This document shows positions 48,857 through 58,995 of a stretch of DNA of 64,000 nucleotides, piece after piece (the stretch's first letter is position 1; each line of letters begins with the position of its first letter). Origin of the DNA: Enterobacter sp. R4-368 (lineage in GTDB: Bacteria > Pseudomonadota > Gammaproteobacteria > Enterobacterales > Enterobacteriaceae); NCBI RefSeq assembly GCF_000410515.1, contig NC_021500.1, forward strand, positions 4,030,001-4,094,000, read 5' to 3'. The translations under genes were made by a program, and so were the position numbers. The notes beneath the pieces are model-generated. The model had not been told where the DNA came from, ran no database searches, and saw only the letters and a list, made by a program, of their open reading frames with translations.

Positions 48857-50314
48857 TTATTTCGCCGGAATCGCTTTCAGCAATTCGGTCAGCAAGGTCC
48901 AGTAATGGCCCACGCTTTCGATATGCACTTGCTCATCCGGTGAGTGCGGGCCGGTGATGGTTGGCCCAATCGATACCATATCCATATCCGGGTACGGTTT
49001 TTTGAACAGACCGCACTCCAGACCCGCGTGGATCACCTGAATGTTCGGCGTTTTGTTGAACAGACGCTGATAAGTTTCACGCACCAGCGCCATCACCGGT
49101 GAACGCGCGTCCGGCTGCCAGCCCGGGTAGCCGCCTTTCGGTGCGGTTTTCGCTCCCGCCAGCGCACCCAGTGACTCCAGCATGCTCACCACATAATCTT
49201 TCCCGCTATCTACCAGCGAGCGGATCAGGCAGATGATCTCGGCGTTGTCGTCTTGCAGCGTTACCACGCCCACGTTCAGCGAGGTTTCTACCACGCCTTT
49301 GGCGACGTCAGAGTTGCGAATAACCCCGTTCGGCGTCGCGTTCAGCAGGCGCACAAACGTATCGCGCGAGGCGGTGGTCAGCGCCGCTTTATCGCTGCTT
49401 GCGCTGTCCAACAGTACCACCAGATTCTTCTCTTTGGCTTCCAGCTCGTTTTTCAGGATTGCCTGATATTCGTTGGCCAGCGTTTTCAGCTGCGCGGCTT
49501 TATCTGCCGGAATGGCGAAAACAGCAATCGCTTCGCGCGGAATCGCGTTACGCAACGTACCGCCAGTGAAATCCAGCAGACGCAGATCCAACTCCGCCGC
49601 GTGACCGGCCAGGAAGCGCGCCAGCAGTTTGTTGGCGTTACCTAAACCGACATGAATTTCGGCACCAGAGTGGCCGCCTTTCAGCCCTTTCAGCGTCAGC
49701 TTGAAGGTTTCATACCCGGCCGGTACGGCTTCGCGGGTGAGTGGCAGGGTGGTGATAAAATCGATACCGCCTGCGCACCCCATGTAGATTTCACCCTCTT
49801 CTTCAGAGTCGGTGTTAATCAGAATGTCCGCCTGCAGCCAGTTCGCTTGCAGACCAAACGCGCCATCCATGCCTGCTTCTTCGGTCATGGTCAGCAGCAC
49901 TTCCAGCGGACCGTGTTCAACGCTGTCATCTGCCAGCACCGCCAGCGCGGAAGCCATGCCGATGCCGTTATCCGCGCCGAGCGTGGTGCCGCGCGCTTTA
50001 ACCCATTCACCGTCTACATACGGGCGAATCGGATCGGTGGTGAAATCGTGTACTGTGTCGTTATTTTTCTGCGGCACCATATCAAGGTGTGCTTGCAGAA
50101 CTACCGGCTTGCGGTTTTCCATGCCAGCGGTGGCTGGTTTACGGATCAGAATGTTGCCAACCTGGTCGCGTTCCGCATGCAACCCCTTTTCTTTCGCCCA
50201 GCCCATAATGTGACCGGCGAGTTGTTCTTCATGGTAGGACGGGTGCGGAATAGAACAAATTTTGGCAAAAATATCCCACAGCGGCTGTGGCGATAGGTGA
50301 GACAGTTCAGACAC
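48857..50314 (-). CDS. pepD: Aminoacyl-histidine dipeptidase PepD
   Basis: PepD is a cytosolic M20-family zinc dipeptidase acting on Xaa-His and other unblocked dipeptides. With a GTG start at 50314 (AAGGAG seven bases before) it has 485 residues, exactly as in E. coli, and begins VSELSHLSPQPLWDIF. Metal ligands lie in VLQAHLDMVPQ, TTLGADNGIGMA, LTMTEEAGMDGAFG and VIHAGLECGLF. An upstream ATG frame extension (to 50347) lacks homology. Confidence 0.95.
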   Translation of the reverse strand: MSELSHLSPQPLWDIFAKICSIPHPSYHEEQLAGHIMGWAKEKGLHAERDQVGNILIRKPATAGMENRKPVVLQAHLDMVPQKNNDTVHDFTTDPIRPYVDGEWVKARGTTLGADNGIGMASALAVLADDSVEHGPLEVLLTMTEEAGMDGAFGLQANWLQADILINTDSEEEGEIYMGCAGGIDFITTLPLTREAVPAGYETFKLTLKGLKGGHSGAEIHVGLGNANKLLARFLAGHAAELDLRLLDFTGGTLRNAIPREAIAVFAIPADKAAQLKTLANEYQAILKNELEAKEKNLVVLLDSASSDKAALTTASRDTFVRLLNATPNGVIRNSDVAKGVVETSLNVGVVTLQDDNAEIICLIRSLVDSGKDYVVSMLESLGALAGAKTAPKGGYPGWQPDARSPVMALVRETYQRLFNKTPNIQVIHAGLECGLFKKPYPDMDMVSIGPTITGPHSPDEQVHIESVGHYWTLLTELLKAIPAK

Positions 50315-50481
50315 GATGAGTCTCCTTACGAAGAGCCTGCGCAACATACCTTGCAGGTCACAGGGTTAAATAAACGAACATCGCAAGCCGTCAGCTTGCG
50401 AGATGGCGTTGAGAATAACACTTTATTGCCGCGCTGCGAGCACCAGTGCGCGGAAAAAGCGCCGGTAATGCCGGGTAATAC

Positions 50482-50510
50482 TGGTTTTTAGCGCTTCAGA
50501 TCTCTATAAT
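50482..50510 (+). promoter_or_regulatory. Probable gpt promoter
   Basis: A perfect TATAAT at 50505-50510 lies 17 bp after a weak TGGTTT. The leader before gpt (CAGGCTGGGACACTTCAC) closely resembles the E. coli gene. The rest of the 261-bp pepD-gpt gap holds a small hairpin at about 50381-50399 (CGCAAGC/GCTTGCG). Confidence 0.6.
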
Positions 50511-50575
50511 CTCGCGCAACCTATTTCCCCCTCGAATAATTTTTAAGCCGTAAAACACAGGCTGGGACACTTCAC

Positions 50576-51034
50576 ATGAGCGAAAAATACGTCGTCACCT
50601 GGGACATGTTGCAGATTCACGCACGCAAACTGGCCGCCCGATTGATGCCTTCAGAACAATGGAAAGGCATTATTGCCGTAAGCCGTGGTGGTCTGGTGCC
50701 AGGCGCATTGCTGGCGCGTGAGCTGGGCATTCGTCATGTTGATACCGTATGTATCTCCAGCTACGACCACGACAACCAGCGCGAGCTGAAAGTCCTGAAA
50801 CGCGCAGAAGGTGACGGCGAAGGTTTTATCGTGATCGACGATCTGGTGGACACTGGCGGTACCGCTGTCGCCATTCGTGAAATGTATCCCAAAGCGCATT
50901 TCGTCACTATTTTCGCCAAACCGGCAGGTCGCCCGCTGGTTGACGATTACGTGATCGATATCCCGCAGGACACCTGGATTGAGCAGCCGTGGGATATGGG
51001 TGTGGTGTTTGTGCCGCCAATCAGCGGCCGTTAA
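50576..51034 (+). CDS. gpt: Xanthine-guanine phosphoribosyltransferase Gpt
   Basis: Gpt salvages xanthine and guanine (weakly hypoxanthine) with PRPP to form nucleotides. The 152 residues match E. coli. The PRPP motif is [16 protein letters not shown], and the [21 protein letters not shown] region binds pyrophosphate. Gpt salvages purine bases, whereas the hpx genes degrade purine-derived compounds, but the two loci are far apart and gpt belongs to the conserved block. Confidence 0.97.
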   Translation: MSEKYVVTWDMLQIHARKLAARLMPSEQWKGIIAVSRGGLVPGALLARELGIRHVDTVCISSYDHDNQRELKVLKRAEGDGEGFIVIDDLVDTGGTAVAIREMYPKAHFVTIFAKPAGRPLVDDYVIDIPQDTWIEQPWDMGVVFVPPISGR

Positions 51035-51056
51035 TTCTGCTTTGAAACATTTGCTC

Positions 51057-51087
51057 ACGCCCGGTTTTGCCGGGCGTTGTTTTTTTT
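51057..51087 (+). terminator. Strong terminator after gpt
   Basis: ACGCCCGG and CCGGGCGT pair around TTTTG and are followed by TGTTTTTTTT. Confidence 0.92.
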
Positions 51088-51142
51088 AGCGCGCAACAGG
51101 TTACAATAACCGCCGGTGATAGATACATGGAGCCTGCGCGCA

Positions 51143-52387
51143 ATGTCACAGCCCAATCTTAGCGAAACGTTATTCAAACCCCGCTTCAAACACCCTGAAA
51201 CTTCCACGCTGGTACGCCGGTTTAATCGTGGCGCGCAATCGCCGATTCTGTCGACCCTTGATGGCAAAAATGTGCCGCACTGGTATCGCATGCTCAACCG
51301 GCTGATGTGGGTTTGGCGCGGCGTGGATCCGCGAGAGATCCTCGAAGTGCAGGCGCGCATTGTGATGAGCCAGGCTGAACGCACTGACCCGGAATTGTAT
51401 GACACGGTGGTGGGTTACCGTAACGGCAACTGGATCTATGAATGGTCCGTGCAGGCTATGTCGTGGCAGCAAAAAGCGATGCAGGAACCCGCGCCGGAGA
51501 TCAGTGGCAAACACTGGCTGCATGCGTCCAGTTTGTTCAGCATTGCCGCTTATCCTCATATTAAAGGTGATTCGCTCGCTGAGCAGGCGCAAGCGCTGGC
51601 GAACCGCGCGTATGAAGAGGCGGTGCAGCGTCTGCCGGGCGAGATCAAAGAGCTGCAGTTCGCCATTCCCGGCGGCACGCCGGTCACCGGATTTTTGCAT
51701 ATGCCGCCTGGCAATGGCCCGTTTCCGACGGTATTAATGTGCGGCGGGCTGGATAGCCTGCAAAGCGACTATTACACCCTGTTTGAACGCTATTTCGCGC
51801 CGCAAGGCATCGCGATGCTGACGCTGGATATGCCGTCGGTTGGCTTCTCTTCGAAGTGGAAACTGACACAGGATTCCAGCCTGCTGCATCAGCATGCACT
51901 GCAGGCGCTGCCGAACATTCCCTGGATCGATCACACGCGGGTGGCGGCGTTTGGCTTTCGCTTTGGCGCGAATGTGGCGGTGCGCCTGGCATACCTTGAA
52001 TCTTCGCGCCTGAAAGCGGTGGCTTGCCTTGGGCCGGTGGTGCATGCACTGTTAAGCGATCCGCAGCGCCAGGGACGCGTACCGGAGATGTATCTGGATG
52101 TGCTCGCCAGCCGCCTGGGGATGCACGACGCCTCCGACGAGGCGCTGCGCGTGGAGCTGAATCGCTATTCGCTGAAAACCCAGGGTTTACTCGGCAGACG
52201 TTGCCCCACGCCGATGCTTTCCGGTTACTGGCAAAACGATCCCTTCAGCCCGGAGGAGGAGTCGCGTTTAATCACCTCGTCATCTGGCAACGGCAAACTG
52301 CTGGAAATCCCGTTTAACCCGGTTTATCGAAATTTTGATAAGGCGTTGCAACAAATAACCGGATGGATCAACCATCATTTTCGTTAA
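51143..52387 (+). CDS. frsA: Esterase FrsA
   Basis: FrsA is an alpha/beta-hydrolase-fold protein, called a fermentation-respiration switch protein because it binds unphosphorylated IIA-Glc and affects mixed-acid fermentation. The 414 residues equal E. coli. The hydrolase core includes [18 protein letters not shown] and [20 protein letters not shown], with Arg/Phe flanking a Gly-rich elbow and no classical GxSxG nucleophile. The start at 51143 gives [11 protein letters not shown]. Confidence 0.93.
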   Translation: MSQPNLSETLFKPRFKHPETSTLVRRFNRGAQSPILSTLDGKNVPHWYRMLNRLMWVWRGVDPREILEVQARIVMSQAERTDPELYDTVVGYRNGNWIYEWSVQAMSWQQKAMQEPAPEISGKHWLHASSLFSIAAYPHIKGDSLAEQAQALANRAYEEAVQRLPGEIKELQFAIPGGTPVTGFLHMPPGNGPFPTVLMCGGLDSLQSDYYTLFERYFAPQGIAMLTLDMPSVGFSSKWKLTQDSSLLHQHALQALPNIPWIDHTRVAAFGFRFGANVAVRLAYLESSRLKAVACLGPVVHALLSDPQRQGRVPEMYLDVLASRLGMHDASDEALRVELNRYSLKTQGLLGRRCPTPMLSGYWQNDPFSPEEESRLITSSSGNGKLLEIPFNPVYRNFDKALQQITGWINHHFR

Positions 52388-52444
52388 TAGATTGATAAAT
52401 TCTATCGGTTTGGTAAAACAGTTGCTTCACAAAAGGAGATCGCA

Positions 52445-52843
52445 ATGACGTTACCGAGTGGACATCCGAGAAGCAGGTTGATTAAAAAGTTTACTGCGCT
52501 GGGGCCTTATATCCGCGAAGAGCAATGCGAAGAGAACCGTTTTTTCTTTGATTGCCTGGCAGTTTGCGTGAATGTTAAACCCGCGCCGGAAAAACGAGAG
52601 TTCTGGGGCTGGTGGATGGAAATGGAAGCGCAGGAGACACGTTTTACCTACCGTTATCAGTTCGGCCTTTTTGATAAAGAAGGGCAATGGAAACCTACGG
52701 CGATAAAAGATCAGGAAGTGACCGATCGTTTAGAGCACACGCTGCGCGATTTTCACGAACGTGCGAAAACCCTGCTGGCTTCACTTGAGCTGAAGCTGGA
52801 ACCTGCCGAAAACTTCAAAGAACAATTGAAGCTCACCGCGTAA
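52445..52843 (+). CDS. crl: Sigma factor-binding protein Crl
   Basis: Crl binds sigma-S and promotes its assembly with core RNA polymerase, raising stationary-phase and curli gene expression. The 132-residue protein (E. coli 133) shows the conserved [41 protein letters not shown] and [14 protein letters not shown]. The start at 52445 follows AAAGGAGAT. It is convergent to phoE. Confidence 0.95.
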   Translation: MTLPSGHPRSRLIKKFTALGPYIREEQCEENRFFFDCLAVCVNVKPAPEKREFWGWWMEMEAQETRFTYRYQFGLFDKEGQWKPTAIKDQEVTDRLEHTLRDFHERAKTLLASLELKLEPAENFKEQLKLTA

Positions 52844-52850
52844 CTCCCCG

Positions 52851-52885
52851 CATAAAAAATGCCCGATAGCTTGCGCTTATCGGGC
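52851..52885 (-). terminator. Terminator hairpin (phoE side)
   Basis: GCCCGATAGC and GCTTATCGGGC pair with one bulge. On the minus strand the stem is followed by ATTTTTTAT. Confidence 0.75.
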
Positions 52886-52925
52886 CTGGCCGCAGTTTCC
52901 CGGCCTTTCACCTGAATCAGGTTAA

Positions 52926-52950
52926 ATAAATGCCCTCTTGCGAGGGCATT
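52926..52950 (-). terminator. Second terminator hairpin after phoE
   Basis: AATGCCCTC and GAGGGCATT pair around a TTGC loop. The minus strand continues ATTTATTTAA. With the preceding hairpin it gives phoE two terminators in series. Confidence 0.7.
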
Positions 52951-52983
52951 CAATATAACGAGGGGTATTACAGTTACTGCAAC

Positions 52984-54084
52984 TTAGAACTGATAAGTCA
53001 CGCCAACGGCAACAACGTCGTCATTCGCCAGACCCAGCTTGTTGTCGTCTTTGAGCTGGTTGATTTTATAGTCAACCATCGCCGAGAAGTTCTTGTTGAA
53101 GTAGTAAGTTGCGCCAACGTCGATGTAGTTAACCAGATCTTCGTCGCCAACACCTTTTTCCAGGTCCTTGCCTTTAGTCAGGACATAACCCAGAGACGGA
53201 CGCAGACCGAAGTCGAACTGGTACTGGACAACCGCTTCGAAGTTCTCGGTTTTGTTAGCAAAACCTGAACCCAGCCCGGTGCTCGCTGCGGCAGATACTG
53301 GTGTCATGTTGTAAGCGACGCCGTACATGGTGGCGATGTACAGGTTGTTAGCGTCGTATTTCGCGCCGGTTGCCCACGCTTCGGCTTTCTCGCCGCGACC
53401 AAACGCGGCGGTGTTCTGCGCGTTGGTGCGGTCAGAGTTCGCATATGCGCCAATCAGGCTGAACGCGCTACCGCCGAAGTTATAGGAGAGTGAAGTACCC
53501 CAGCCGTCGCCGTTCTGTTTGCTGACAGCGCGGTTGCTTTCGTTTTTACCCTGGTACTGCAGGGTCATATTCAGACCGTCGATCATGCCGAAGAAGTCGG
53601 TATTGCGATAAGTTGCAACGCCAGTGGTACGTTTGGTCATGAAGTCGTCGGTACGGGTCATGCCGTCGCCGCCGAATTCCGGGAACATATCCGTTACGGA
53701 AGCCACGTCGTACAGCACACCCAGGTTACGACCGTAGTCGATAGAACCAAAATCTTTGATTTTCAAACCCGCAAACGCCAGACGGGTTTTCTGGCTGGTC
53801 GCTGAGTTGTTGTTGTTGGTTTCGTCGTTGTTACCAGCAAATTCAGCTTCCCAACGGCCGAAACCGGTCAGCTGATCGTTAATCTGTGTTTCGCCTTTGA
53901 AGCCGAAACGCACGTAAGTTTTGTCACCGTCGTTGGTGGTATCGTCACTGAAGTAGTGCATGGCTTTTACTTTGCCGTACACGTCCAGTTTGTTGCCGTT
54001 CTTGTTATAAACTTCGGCTGCGTGAACAGAAGAAGCAGAAGCGACAACGCTCATCACCATTAATGCCAGAGTGCTCTTTTTCAT
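52984..54084 (-). CDS. phoE: Phosphoporin PhoE
   Basis: PhoE is an outer-membrane trimeric porin favouring anions and phosphate, made under phosphate starvation. The 366-residue precursor has a signal peptide cut after SVHAA, then [23 protein letters not shown]. It has the constriction-loop segment [30 protein letters not shown], and a C-terminal Phe (VAVGVTYQF) for beta-barrel assembly. It is 15 residues longer than E. coli PhoE, mainly through insertions near [13 protein letters not shown] and [13 protein letters not shown], probably surface loops. A PHO box lies upstream. Confidence 0.93.
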   Translation of the reverse strand: MKKSTLALMVMSVVASASSVHAAEVYNKNGNKLDVYGKVKAMHYFSDDTTNDGDKTYVRFGFKGETQINDQLTGFGRWEAEFAGNNDETNNNNSATSQKTRLAFAGLKIKDFGSIDYGRNLGVLYDVASVTDMFPEFGGDGMTRTDDFMTKRTTGVATYRNTDFFGMIDGLNMTLQYQGKNESNRAVSKQNGDGWGTSLSYNFGGSAFSLIGAYANSDRTNAQNTAAFGRGEKAEAWATGAKYDANNLYIATMYGVAYNMTPVSAAASTGLGSGFANKTENFEAVVQYQFDFGLRPSLGYVLTKGKDLEKGVGDEDLVNYIDVGATYYFNKNFSAMVDYKINQLKDDNKLGLANDDVVAVGVTYQF

Positions 54085-54166
54085 TTTGATTCCTGATTTG
54101 ACTAACGCGCTAATATTCGCTGGGCATACGCCCCGTGAAAAACAGGAAGGGTTTTAACGCTGCGAA

Positions 54167-54184
54167 ATTAAAGATTTATGACAA
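54167..54184 (-). promoter_or_regulatory. PHO box of phoE
   Basis: On the minus strand TTGTCATAAATCTTTAAT contains the PhoB direct-repeat pattern (TGTCATN4-TNTCA-like), 83 bp before the phoE start. The rest of the 297-bp phoE-proB gap is AT-rich promoter DNA. Confidence 0.75.
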
Positions 54185-54381
54185 ATTAAGAATATTTTTA
54201 AAAAGTTATGTTTTTTTGTATTTGCCATAAAAGTGTCAAATCCTGCCGCTACGCTTGCTGATCCCGCGCAACAAAAAAGTGGGCTGACAGCTCTGGCAGT
54301 TGGCAATCGCTCTCACTCCTGTTACAACGTCTGACGACGATTTACTTTCCTTATATTTCCTTAAAAAAACGGCAGAGAATC

Positions 54382-55485
54382 ATGAGTGACAGCCAGACGC
54401 TGGTGGTAAAACTCGGTACCAGTGTTTTAACGGGCGGTTCCCGTCGCCTGAACCGCGCCCATATTGTTGAACTGGTGCGCCAGTGCGCACAGCAACACGC
54501 CGCCGGGCATAGAATTGTAATTGTGACGTCTGGCGCGATTGCCGCCGGACGCGAGCATCTGGGCTACCCGGAACTCCCCGCGACTATCGCGTCGAAACAG
54601 CTGCTGGCGGCGGTAGGGCAGAGCCGTTTGATTCAACTGTGGGAACAACTATTTTCCATTTACGGGATTCATATTGGGCAGATGCTGCTGACGCGCGCCG
54701 ATATGGAAGATCGTGAGCGTTTCCTCAATGCGCGCGACACGCTGCGTGCGCTGCTCGACAACAATATCGTGCCGGTGATTAACGAAAACGACGCCGTAGC
54801 CACCACGGAAATCAAAGTCGGCGATAACGATAACCTCTCCGCGCTCGCCGCTATCCTTGCCGGTGCCGACAAACTGCTACTGCTGACCGATCAGCAAGGC
54901 CTGTTTACCGCCGATCCGCGTAGCAACCCGGACGCGGAACTGATTAAAGACGTTTACGGCATCGACGATGCGCTGCGCGCGATTGCCGGGGACAGCGTTT
55001 CCGGCCTCGGTACGGGCGGGATGGGCACCAAGCTGCAAGCGGCTGACGTTGCCTGCCGCGCGGGGATCGACACCATTATCGCTGCGGGCAGCAAGCCAGG
55101 CGTGATTGGCGATGTTGTGGAAGGGATTTCCGTCGGCACGCGCTTTCACGCCCAGGAGTCGCCGCTGGAAAACCGTAAACGCTGGATCTTTGGCGCGCCG
55201 CCTGCCGGTGAAATCACCGTTGATGAAGGCGCAACGGCGGCCATTCTGGAACGCGGCAGCTCCTTGTTGCCCAAAGGCATTAAAAGCGTGACAGGCAACT
55301 TTTCCCGTGGTGAAGTGATCCGCATTCGTAATCTGCAAGGTCGCGATATCGCCCACGGCGTAAGCCGTTATAACAGCGATGCGCTGCGTCGCATTGCCGG
55401 GCAACATTCGCAGCAGATTGACGCCATTCTGGGCTACGAATATGGCCCTGTCGCGGTGCACCGCGACGACATGATTACCCGTTAA
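54382..55485 (+). CDS. proB: Glutamate 5-kinase ProB
   Basis: ProB phosphorylates glutamate to gamma-glutamyl phosphate, the first and proline-inhibited step of proline biosynthesis. The 367 residues equal E. coli. An N-terminal amino-acid kinase domain ([50 protein letters not shown]) is followed by a C-terminal PUA domain (about 275-360). It lies 11 bp before proA. Confidence 0.97.
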   Translation: MSDSQTLVVKLGTSVLTGGSRRLNRAHIVELVRQCAQQHAAGHRIVIVTSGAIAAGREHLGYPELPATIASKQLLAAVGQSRLIQLWEQLFSIYGIHIGQMLLTRADMEDRERFLNARDTLRALLDNNIVPVINENDAVATTEIKVGDNDNLSALAAILAGADKLLLLTDQQGLFTADPRSNPDAELIKDVYGIDDALRAIAGDSVSGLGTGGMGTKLQAADVACRAGIDTIIAAGSKPGVIGDVVEGISVGTRFHAQESPLENRKRWIFGAPPAGEITVDEGATAAILERGSSLLPKGIKSVTGNFSRGEVIRIRNLQGRDIAHGVSRYNSDALRRIAGQHSQQIDAILGYEYGPVAVHRDDMITR

Positions 55486-55496
55486 GGAGCAGAAGT

Positions 55497-56750
55497 ATGC
55501 TGGAACAAATGGGCATCGCTGCCAAAGCAGCGTCATACAAGCTGGCATTGCTCTCCAGCCGCCAGAAAAATCGCGTGCTGGAAAAAATCGCTGATTATCT
55601 CGAAGCGCAGGCGCAAGAGATCCTGCTCGCGAACGAACAGGATCTGCTGGAAGCTCGCCGCAACGGGCTGAGCGACGCGATGCTTGACCGGCTGGCGCTC
55701 AACCCGGCGCGCTTAACCGCGATCGCCAATGATGTGCGCCAGGTTTGCAAACTGGCGGATCCGGTAGGCCAGGTGATTGACGGTGGTCTGTTGGACAGCG
55801 GATTGCGCATTGAGCGCCGGCGCGTGCCGCTGGGCGTGATTGGTGTGATTTATGAAGCGCGTCCTAACGTCACCGTGGATGTCGCTTCTTTGTGCCTGAA
55901 AACCGGTAATGCCGCGATCCTGCGCGGTGGTAAAGAGACCTGGCGCACCAACGCCGCCACGGTAAAAGTTATCCAGCAGGCGCTGGAAGAGTGCGGCTTA
56001 CCGGCCGGCGCGGTGCAGGCTATCGAAAGCCCGGATCGCGCGTTGGTGAATGAAATGCTGCGCATGGATAAATACATCGACATGCTGATCCCGCGCGGTG
56101 GCGCTGGTTTACATAAGTTGTGCCGCGAACAGTCGACCATCCCGGTGATCACCGGAGGTATCGGCGTGTGTCATATCGTGGTTGATGACTCTGCGGAAAT
56201 CGATCCGGCGTTAAAAATCATCGTTAACGCGAAAACCCAACGCCCCAGTACCTGCAACACGGTGGAAACACTGCTGGTGCATCAGGATATCGCGCAGCGA
56301 TTCCTGCCCGCGCTGAGTAAGCAGATGGCGGAAAGTGGCGTGACATTGCATGCTGATAAACAGGCGTTGGCGCTGTTGCAAAACGGCCCGGCAAAAGTGG
56401 AAGCGGTAAAAGCGGAGCAGTATGACGACGAGTTTTTATCACTGGATTTGAATGTGAAAATCGTGGCGGGTCTGGATGACGCCATCGATCATATTCGCCA
56501 GCACGGCACTCAGCACTCTGATGCCATCCTCACGCGTACGCTGCGCAATGCAGACCGCTTTATCAACGAGGTGGACTCCTCCGCAGTGTATGTGAATGCG
56601 TCTACGCGTTTTACCGACGGCGGGCAGTTTGGCCTGGGAGCAGAAGTCGCTGTCAGCACGCAAAAGCTGCACGCGCGTGGCCCGATGGGGCTGGAAGCGT
56701 TGACAACCTATAAGTGGATTGGCTTCGGCGACGACACGATTCGTGCTTAA
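55497..56750 (+). CDS. proA: Gamma-glutamyl phosphate reductase ProA
   Basis: ProA reduces gamma-glutamyl phosphate to glutamate semialdehyde with NADPH. The 417 residues equal E. coli. The aldehyde-dehydrogenase-like fold has the catalytic Cys in [14 protein letters not shown] and [16 protein letters not shown] near the N-terminus. The start at 55497 follows AAGGAG. Confidence 0.97.
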   Translation: MLEQMGIAAKAASYKLALLSSRQKNRVLEKIADYLEAQAQEILLANEQDLLEARRNGLSDAMLDRLALNPARLTAIANDVRQVCKLADPVGQVIDGGLLDSGLRIERRRVPLGVIGVIYEARPNVTVDVASLCLKTGNAAILRGGKETWRTNAATVKVIQQALEECGLPAGAVQAIESPDRALVNEMLRMDKYIDMLIPRGGAGLHKLCREQSTIPVITGGIGVCHIVVDDSAEIDPALKIIVNAKTQRPSTCNTVETLLVHQDIAQRFLPALSKQMAESGVTLHADKQALALLQNGPAKVEAVKAEQYDDEFLSLDLNVKIVAGLDDAIDHIRQHGTQHSDAILTRTLRNADRFINEVDSSAVYVNASTRFTDGGQFGLGAEVAVSTQKLHARGPMGLEALTTYKWIGFGDDTIRA

Positions 56751-56795
56751 TTGAAAAAGGGTGATGCAAAAGTAGCCGGTTGATTCCCAAGGGCA

Positions 56796-56824
56796 TTGAC
56801 GCATCACCCGCTTAGTTTTAACCT
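56796..56824 (+). promoter_or_regulatory. Probable promoter of the threonine tRNA
   Basis: TTGACG (56796-56801) and TAACCT (56819-56824) are 17 bp apart, about 38 bp before the tRNA. GGGTGATGC (56759-56767) and GCATCACCC (56801-56809) form a long-range hairpin after proA over the same DNA. Confidence 0.5.
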
Positions 56825-56861
56825 TCTACTCCGTGATTCACGCTCGTGAACACATCGCAGG

Positions 56862-56937
56862 GCCGATATAGCTCAGTTGGTAGAGCAGCGCATTCGTAAT
56901 GCGAAGGTCGTAGGTTCGACTCCTATTATCGGCACCA
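56862..56937 (+). tRNA. thrW: tRNA-Thr (CGT anticodon)
   Basis: This is a 76-nt cloverleaf with acceptor stem GCCGATA/TATCGGC, discriminator A and encoded CCA. The D-arm is AGCTCAGTTGGTAGAGC, the anticodon loop ATTCGTAAT with CGT at 56895-56897, and the T-arm GTAGGTTCGACTCCTAT. It lies behind proBA as in E. coli, where thrW is a known integration site for prophage-like elements. I see no copy of its 3' end in the 7 kb to the right, so no attachment-site pair is evident within the window. Confidence 0.97.
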
Positions 56938-57308
56938 CTTTCCCCTTCAAAATTAACGAGTTACGATTCATTGATTTTGCTTTGTCCGACCCGGCATTTT
57001 TCCGTGTTGAGCATGCAAGACGTAACGCGACATCGCGTCATTTCATCCCCTCGCTTCATTGTCGATAATTCATTTATGGCAATAACAACAGGCTGGATTA
57101 AATAATCCGGCGCTGCATATCTCGTGAAGCTGATAGAACGTAAATCGGAAATATCTCATCCTCTCCCGTTAAAGATATATTTTGTATTTAGCAGGACCTA
57201 CACATGGTGCGCGCAAATAAAATTTGTGGCGTGTATATTAATGGCAAGTTCATAACATCATGTACACATGTTGAATTTATCGCCATTTTATTGATAGGGA
57301 TGATCGTG
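56938..57308. other. Gene-free AT-rich stretch behind thrW
   Basis: These 371 bp hold no supported gene. One frame enters the following lipoprotein gene from an upstream ATG (57204), but its first 35 codons lack a signal or homology. Base composition drops in GC compared with proBA. Confidence 0.5.
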
Positions 57309-58007
57309 ATGAGAAAACTTATAGCTCTATTGTCTATTTCGATTTTAAGTGGATGCGCTCAACAACCACTCGTAACGGTAAATGCGTTATCTTCAGGCCA
57401 GAGTGTAGGGAAGCGCTTCATCATCCTGCCAGCCAGTCAGGCGCTCTATGACGCTAACCAAATTGAATACAATCAAATTGCCGCAGTAGTTTCTGCATCG
57501 CTGACACGTCAGGGATATATACAAGTTAACGAGCCGGAAAAAGCCGATCAGGGAATATTATTAGGATTTGCAAGAAGTGGGGAGGTGACCAGCACAAGGA
57601 ATGTCACTGTGCCGATCTATGGTCAGACCGGTATTAGTTCAGCGACGACATACGGAAATGCCAATACCACATATAACTATCTCGGTGGCGGTAACTTAAC
57701 GTCGAACACTACAGGCAGCGCAACGACGGTCTACACACCGACCTATGGAATTACCGGGGCATATGACACAACTGTCACCAATACATCGTATGGAACAGCG
57801 GTAGCACTCAATGCATACGACGCTAAGGTATATCTGAAAAGTAACCGCGTAAATCTGCTGTGGAAGTCAAGTGCGGCCCTCGTATCTTCCAGGGCTGACA
57901 GTATTGCCGATTACAGAGGTCTGGCGTTAATTGCGGCTAATTATGCCAATATGAATACTAACGGTGATACCCATTTGAGAACCGATCCACGTAATCCCAC
58001 TCAGTAA
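57309..58007 (+). CDS. Predicted outer-membrane lipoprotein, unknown function
   Basis: This 232-residue protein has a lipoprotein signal (MRKLIALLSISILSGC, lipobox LSGC). A globular part with a pattern reminiscent of DUF4136-type lipoproteins follows (FIILPASQALYDANQIEYNQIAAVVSASLTRQGYI). A Thr/Tyr/Gly-rich central region (about 125-170) lies between the two halves of this domain. No enzyme motif is seen. Codon use is more AT-rich than in proBA, suggesting acquired DNA. The start at 57309 gives the lipobox; its ribosome-binding site is weak. Confidence 0.65.
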   Translation: MRKLIALLSISILSGCAQQPLVTVNALSSGQSVGKRFIILPASQALYDANQIEYNQIAAVVSASLTRQGYIQVNEPEKADQGILLGFARSGEVTSTRNVTVPIYGQTGISSATTYGNANTTYNYLGGGNLTSNTTGSATTVYTPTYGITGAYDTTVTNTSYGTAVALNAYDAKVYLKSNRVNLLWKSSAALVSSRADSIADYRGLALIAANYANMNTNGDTHLRTDPRNPTQ

Positions 58008-58140
58008 TTTAAACGGGGTGTGATAAATACGATGGAAATTAACACCCCATACCAATTAAAAAAGACAGTGCTATTGAAATGAGTCGACCTCTCAACATTC
58101 CCTCCCTGATATTCACGCTACGGAAAATACCGTTTTACCC

Positions 58141-58164
58141 ATAAAAAAAGCGCCCGCAGGCGCT
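58141..58164 (-). terminator. Terminator of the DUF1471 genes
   Basis: AAGCGCC and GGCGCTT pair around CGCA, with a seven-T run on the minus strand. Confidence 0.8.
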
Positions 58165-58192
58165 TAGAGTGTGTTGTTCGACAACGGCAGAC

Positions 58193-58402
58193 TTATTTGG
58201 TCAGTTCAGCCGTCATATGAACATTATTATTAGTGTTGGCTTCAATGATTTTATATGAAGCGCCTGCCTGCTGTGCTTTGGCAGCAATTAAGGATTCCGC
58301 TTCGTCAAGCGTGGACGCCGTGGCGGTTACGCTCTGAGCGAAAGCGCCAAATGAGAGGACGGAAAGCACAGTAGCGACAGCAAGTGAATTGATGGTTTTC
58401 AT
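58193..58402 (-). CDS. DUF1471 (YdgH/BhsA/McbA-like) small exported protein
   Basis: This 69-residue precursor has a signal peptide (MKTINSLAVATVLSVLSFGAFAQ) and a short DUF1471 domain (ASTLDEAESLIAAKAQQAGASYKIIEANTNNN). Family members respond to stress and affect biofilm formation and envelope permeability; individual roles vary. The start at 58402 is set by the signal peptide. It lies 86 bp behind a paralog in the same direction. Confidence 0.8.
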   Translation of the reverse strand: MKTINSLAVATVLSVLSFGAFAQSVTATASTLDEAESLIAAKAQQAGASYKIIEANTNNNVHMTAELTK

Positions 58403-58488
58403 AATGTTATTCCTTAAATTTTTATTTGTGCTGGGCGATAACGCCCGATTCAACATCTGTAGTGAATGCTGGTTTTATACGGCAGCGT

Positions 58489-58746
58489 TTATTTGTAAAT
58501 CACCGCGGTGCCGTGCAGGGTGTTCGGGCCGGTCACGGAAGTAATACGGAACGATTTCGCGCCCATTTCATCGGCTTTCTGCGCCAGTTCGCTTTGCAAA
58601 GAGGAGAGATTGGTGCCGGCATTGGCAGAAATCACGCCCACTTTTTGTTGGTCAGCCGGAGTGGACTGCACTTCGACGGCGGCTACGCTTGCGAAAGAGA
58701 GGGAACTAAGTACAGCGACAGCGATCAGGGATTTGATGGTTTTCAT
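58489..58746 (-). CDS. DUF1471 (YdgH/BhsA/McbA-like) small exported protein
   Basis: This 85-residue precursor has a signal peptide (MKTIKSLIAVAVLSSLSFASVAA) and the DUF1471 domain (VGVISANAGTNLSSLQSELAQKADEMGAKSF and ITSVTGPNTLHGTAVIYK). The N-terminus is nearly the same as in the next gene, so the pair came from a local duplication. It is divergent from the TetR gene across about 250 bp of AT-rich DNA, where that regulator could act. Confidence 0.82.
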   Translation of the reverse strand: MKTIKSLIAVAVLSSLSFASVAAVEVQSTPADQQKVGVISANAGTNLSSLQSELAQKADEMGAKSFRITSVTGPNTLHGTAVIYK

Positions 58747-58995
58747 AATTTTGCCTTCTGAATCTGGATTTGTGTGAGGTCGTAAGTATTAACTTAACGA
58801 TCGATAGGTAAATCATAAATGTGATCTGCATCACTCGTCAATACTATTTTTATAATGATCGTTTAAATAATTTAAAACAACTTATTATTCAAATGGATAT
58901 GTCGTGTATTTTTTCGAAAAATTTCCGCTGGTCAGCCGCTTTGTAATGTTTTTATAATGATTATTAACTAAATTGATGTGAACGAGGGAGGAACA

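Noticed and set aside
48672..48905. 77-codon frame between dinB and pepD
   Set aside because: It starts at TTG without a ribosome-binding site and overlaps the pepD terminator and coding end.
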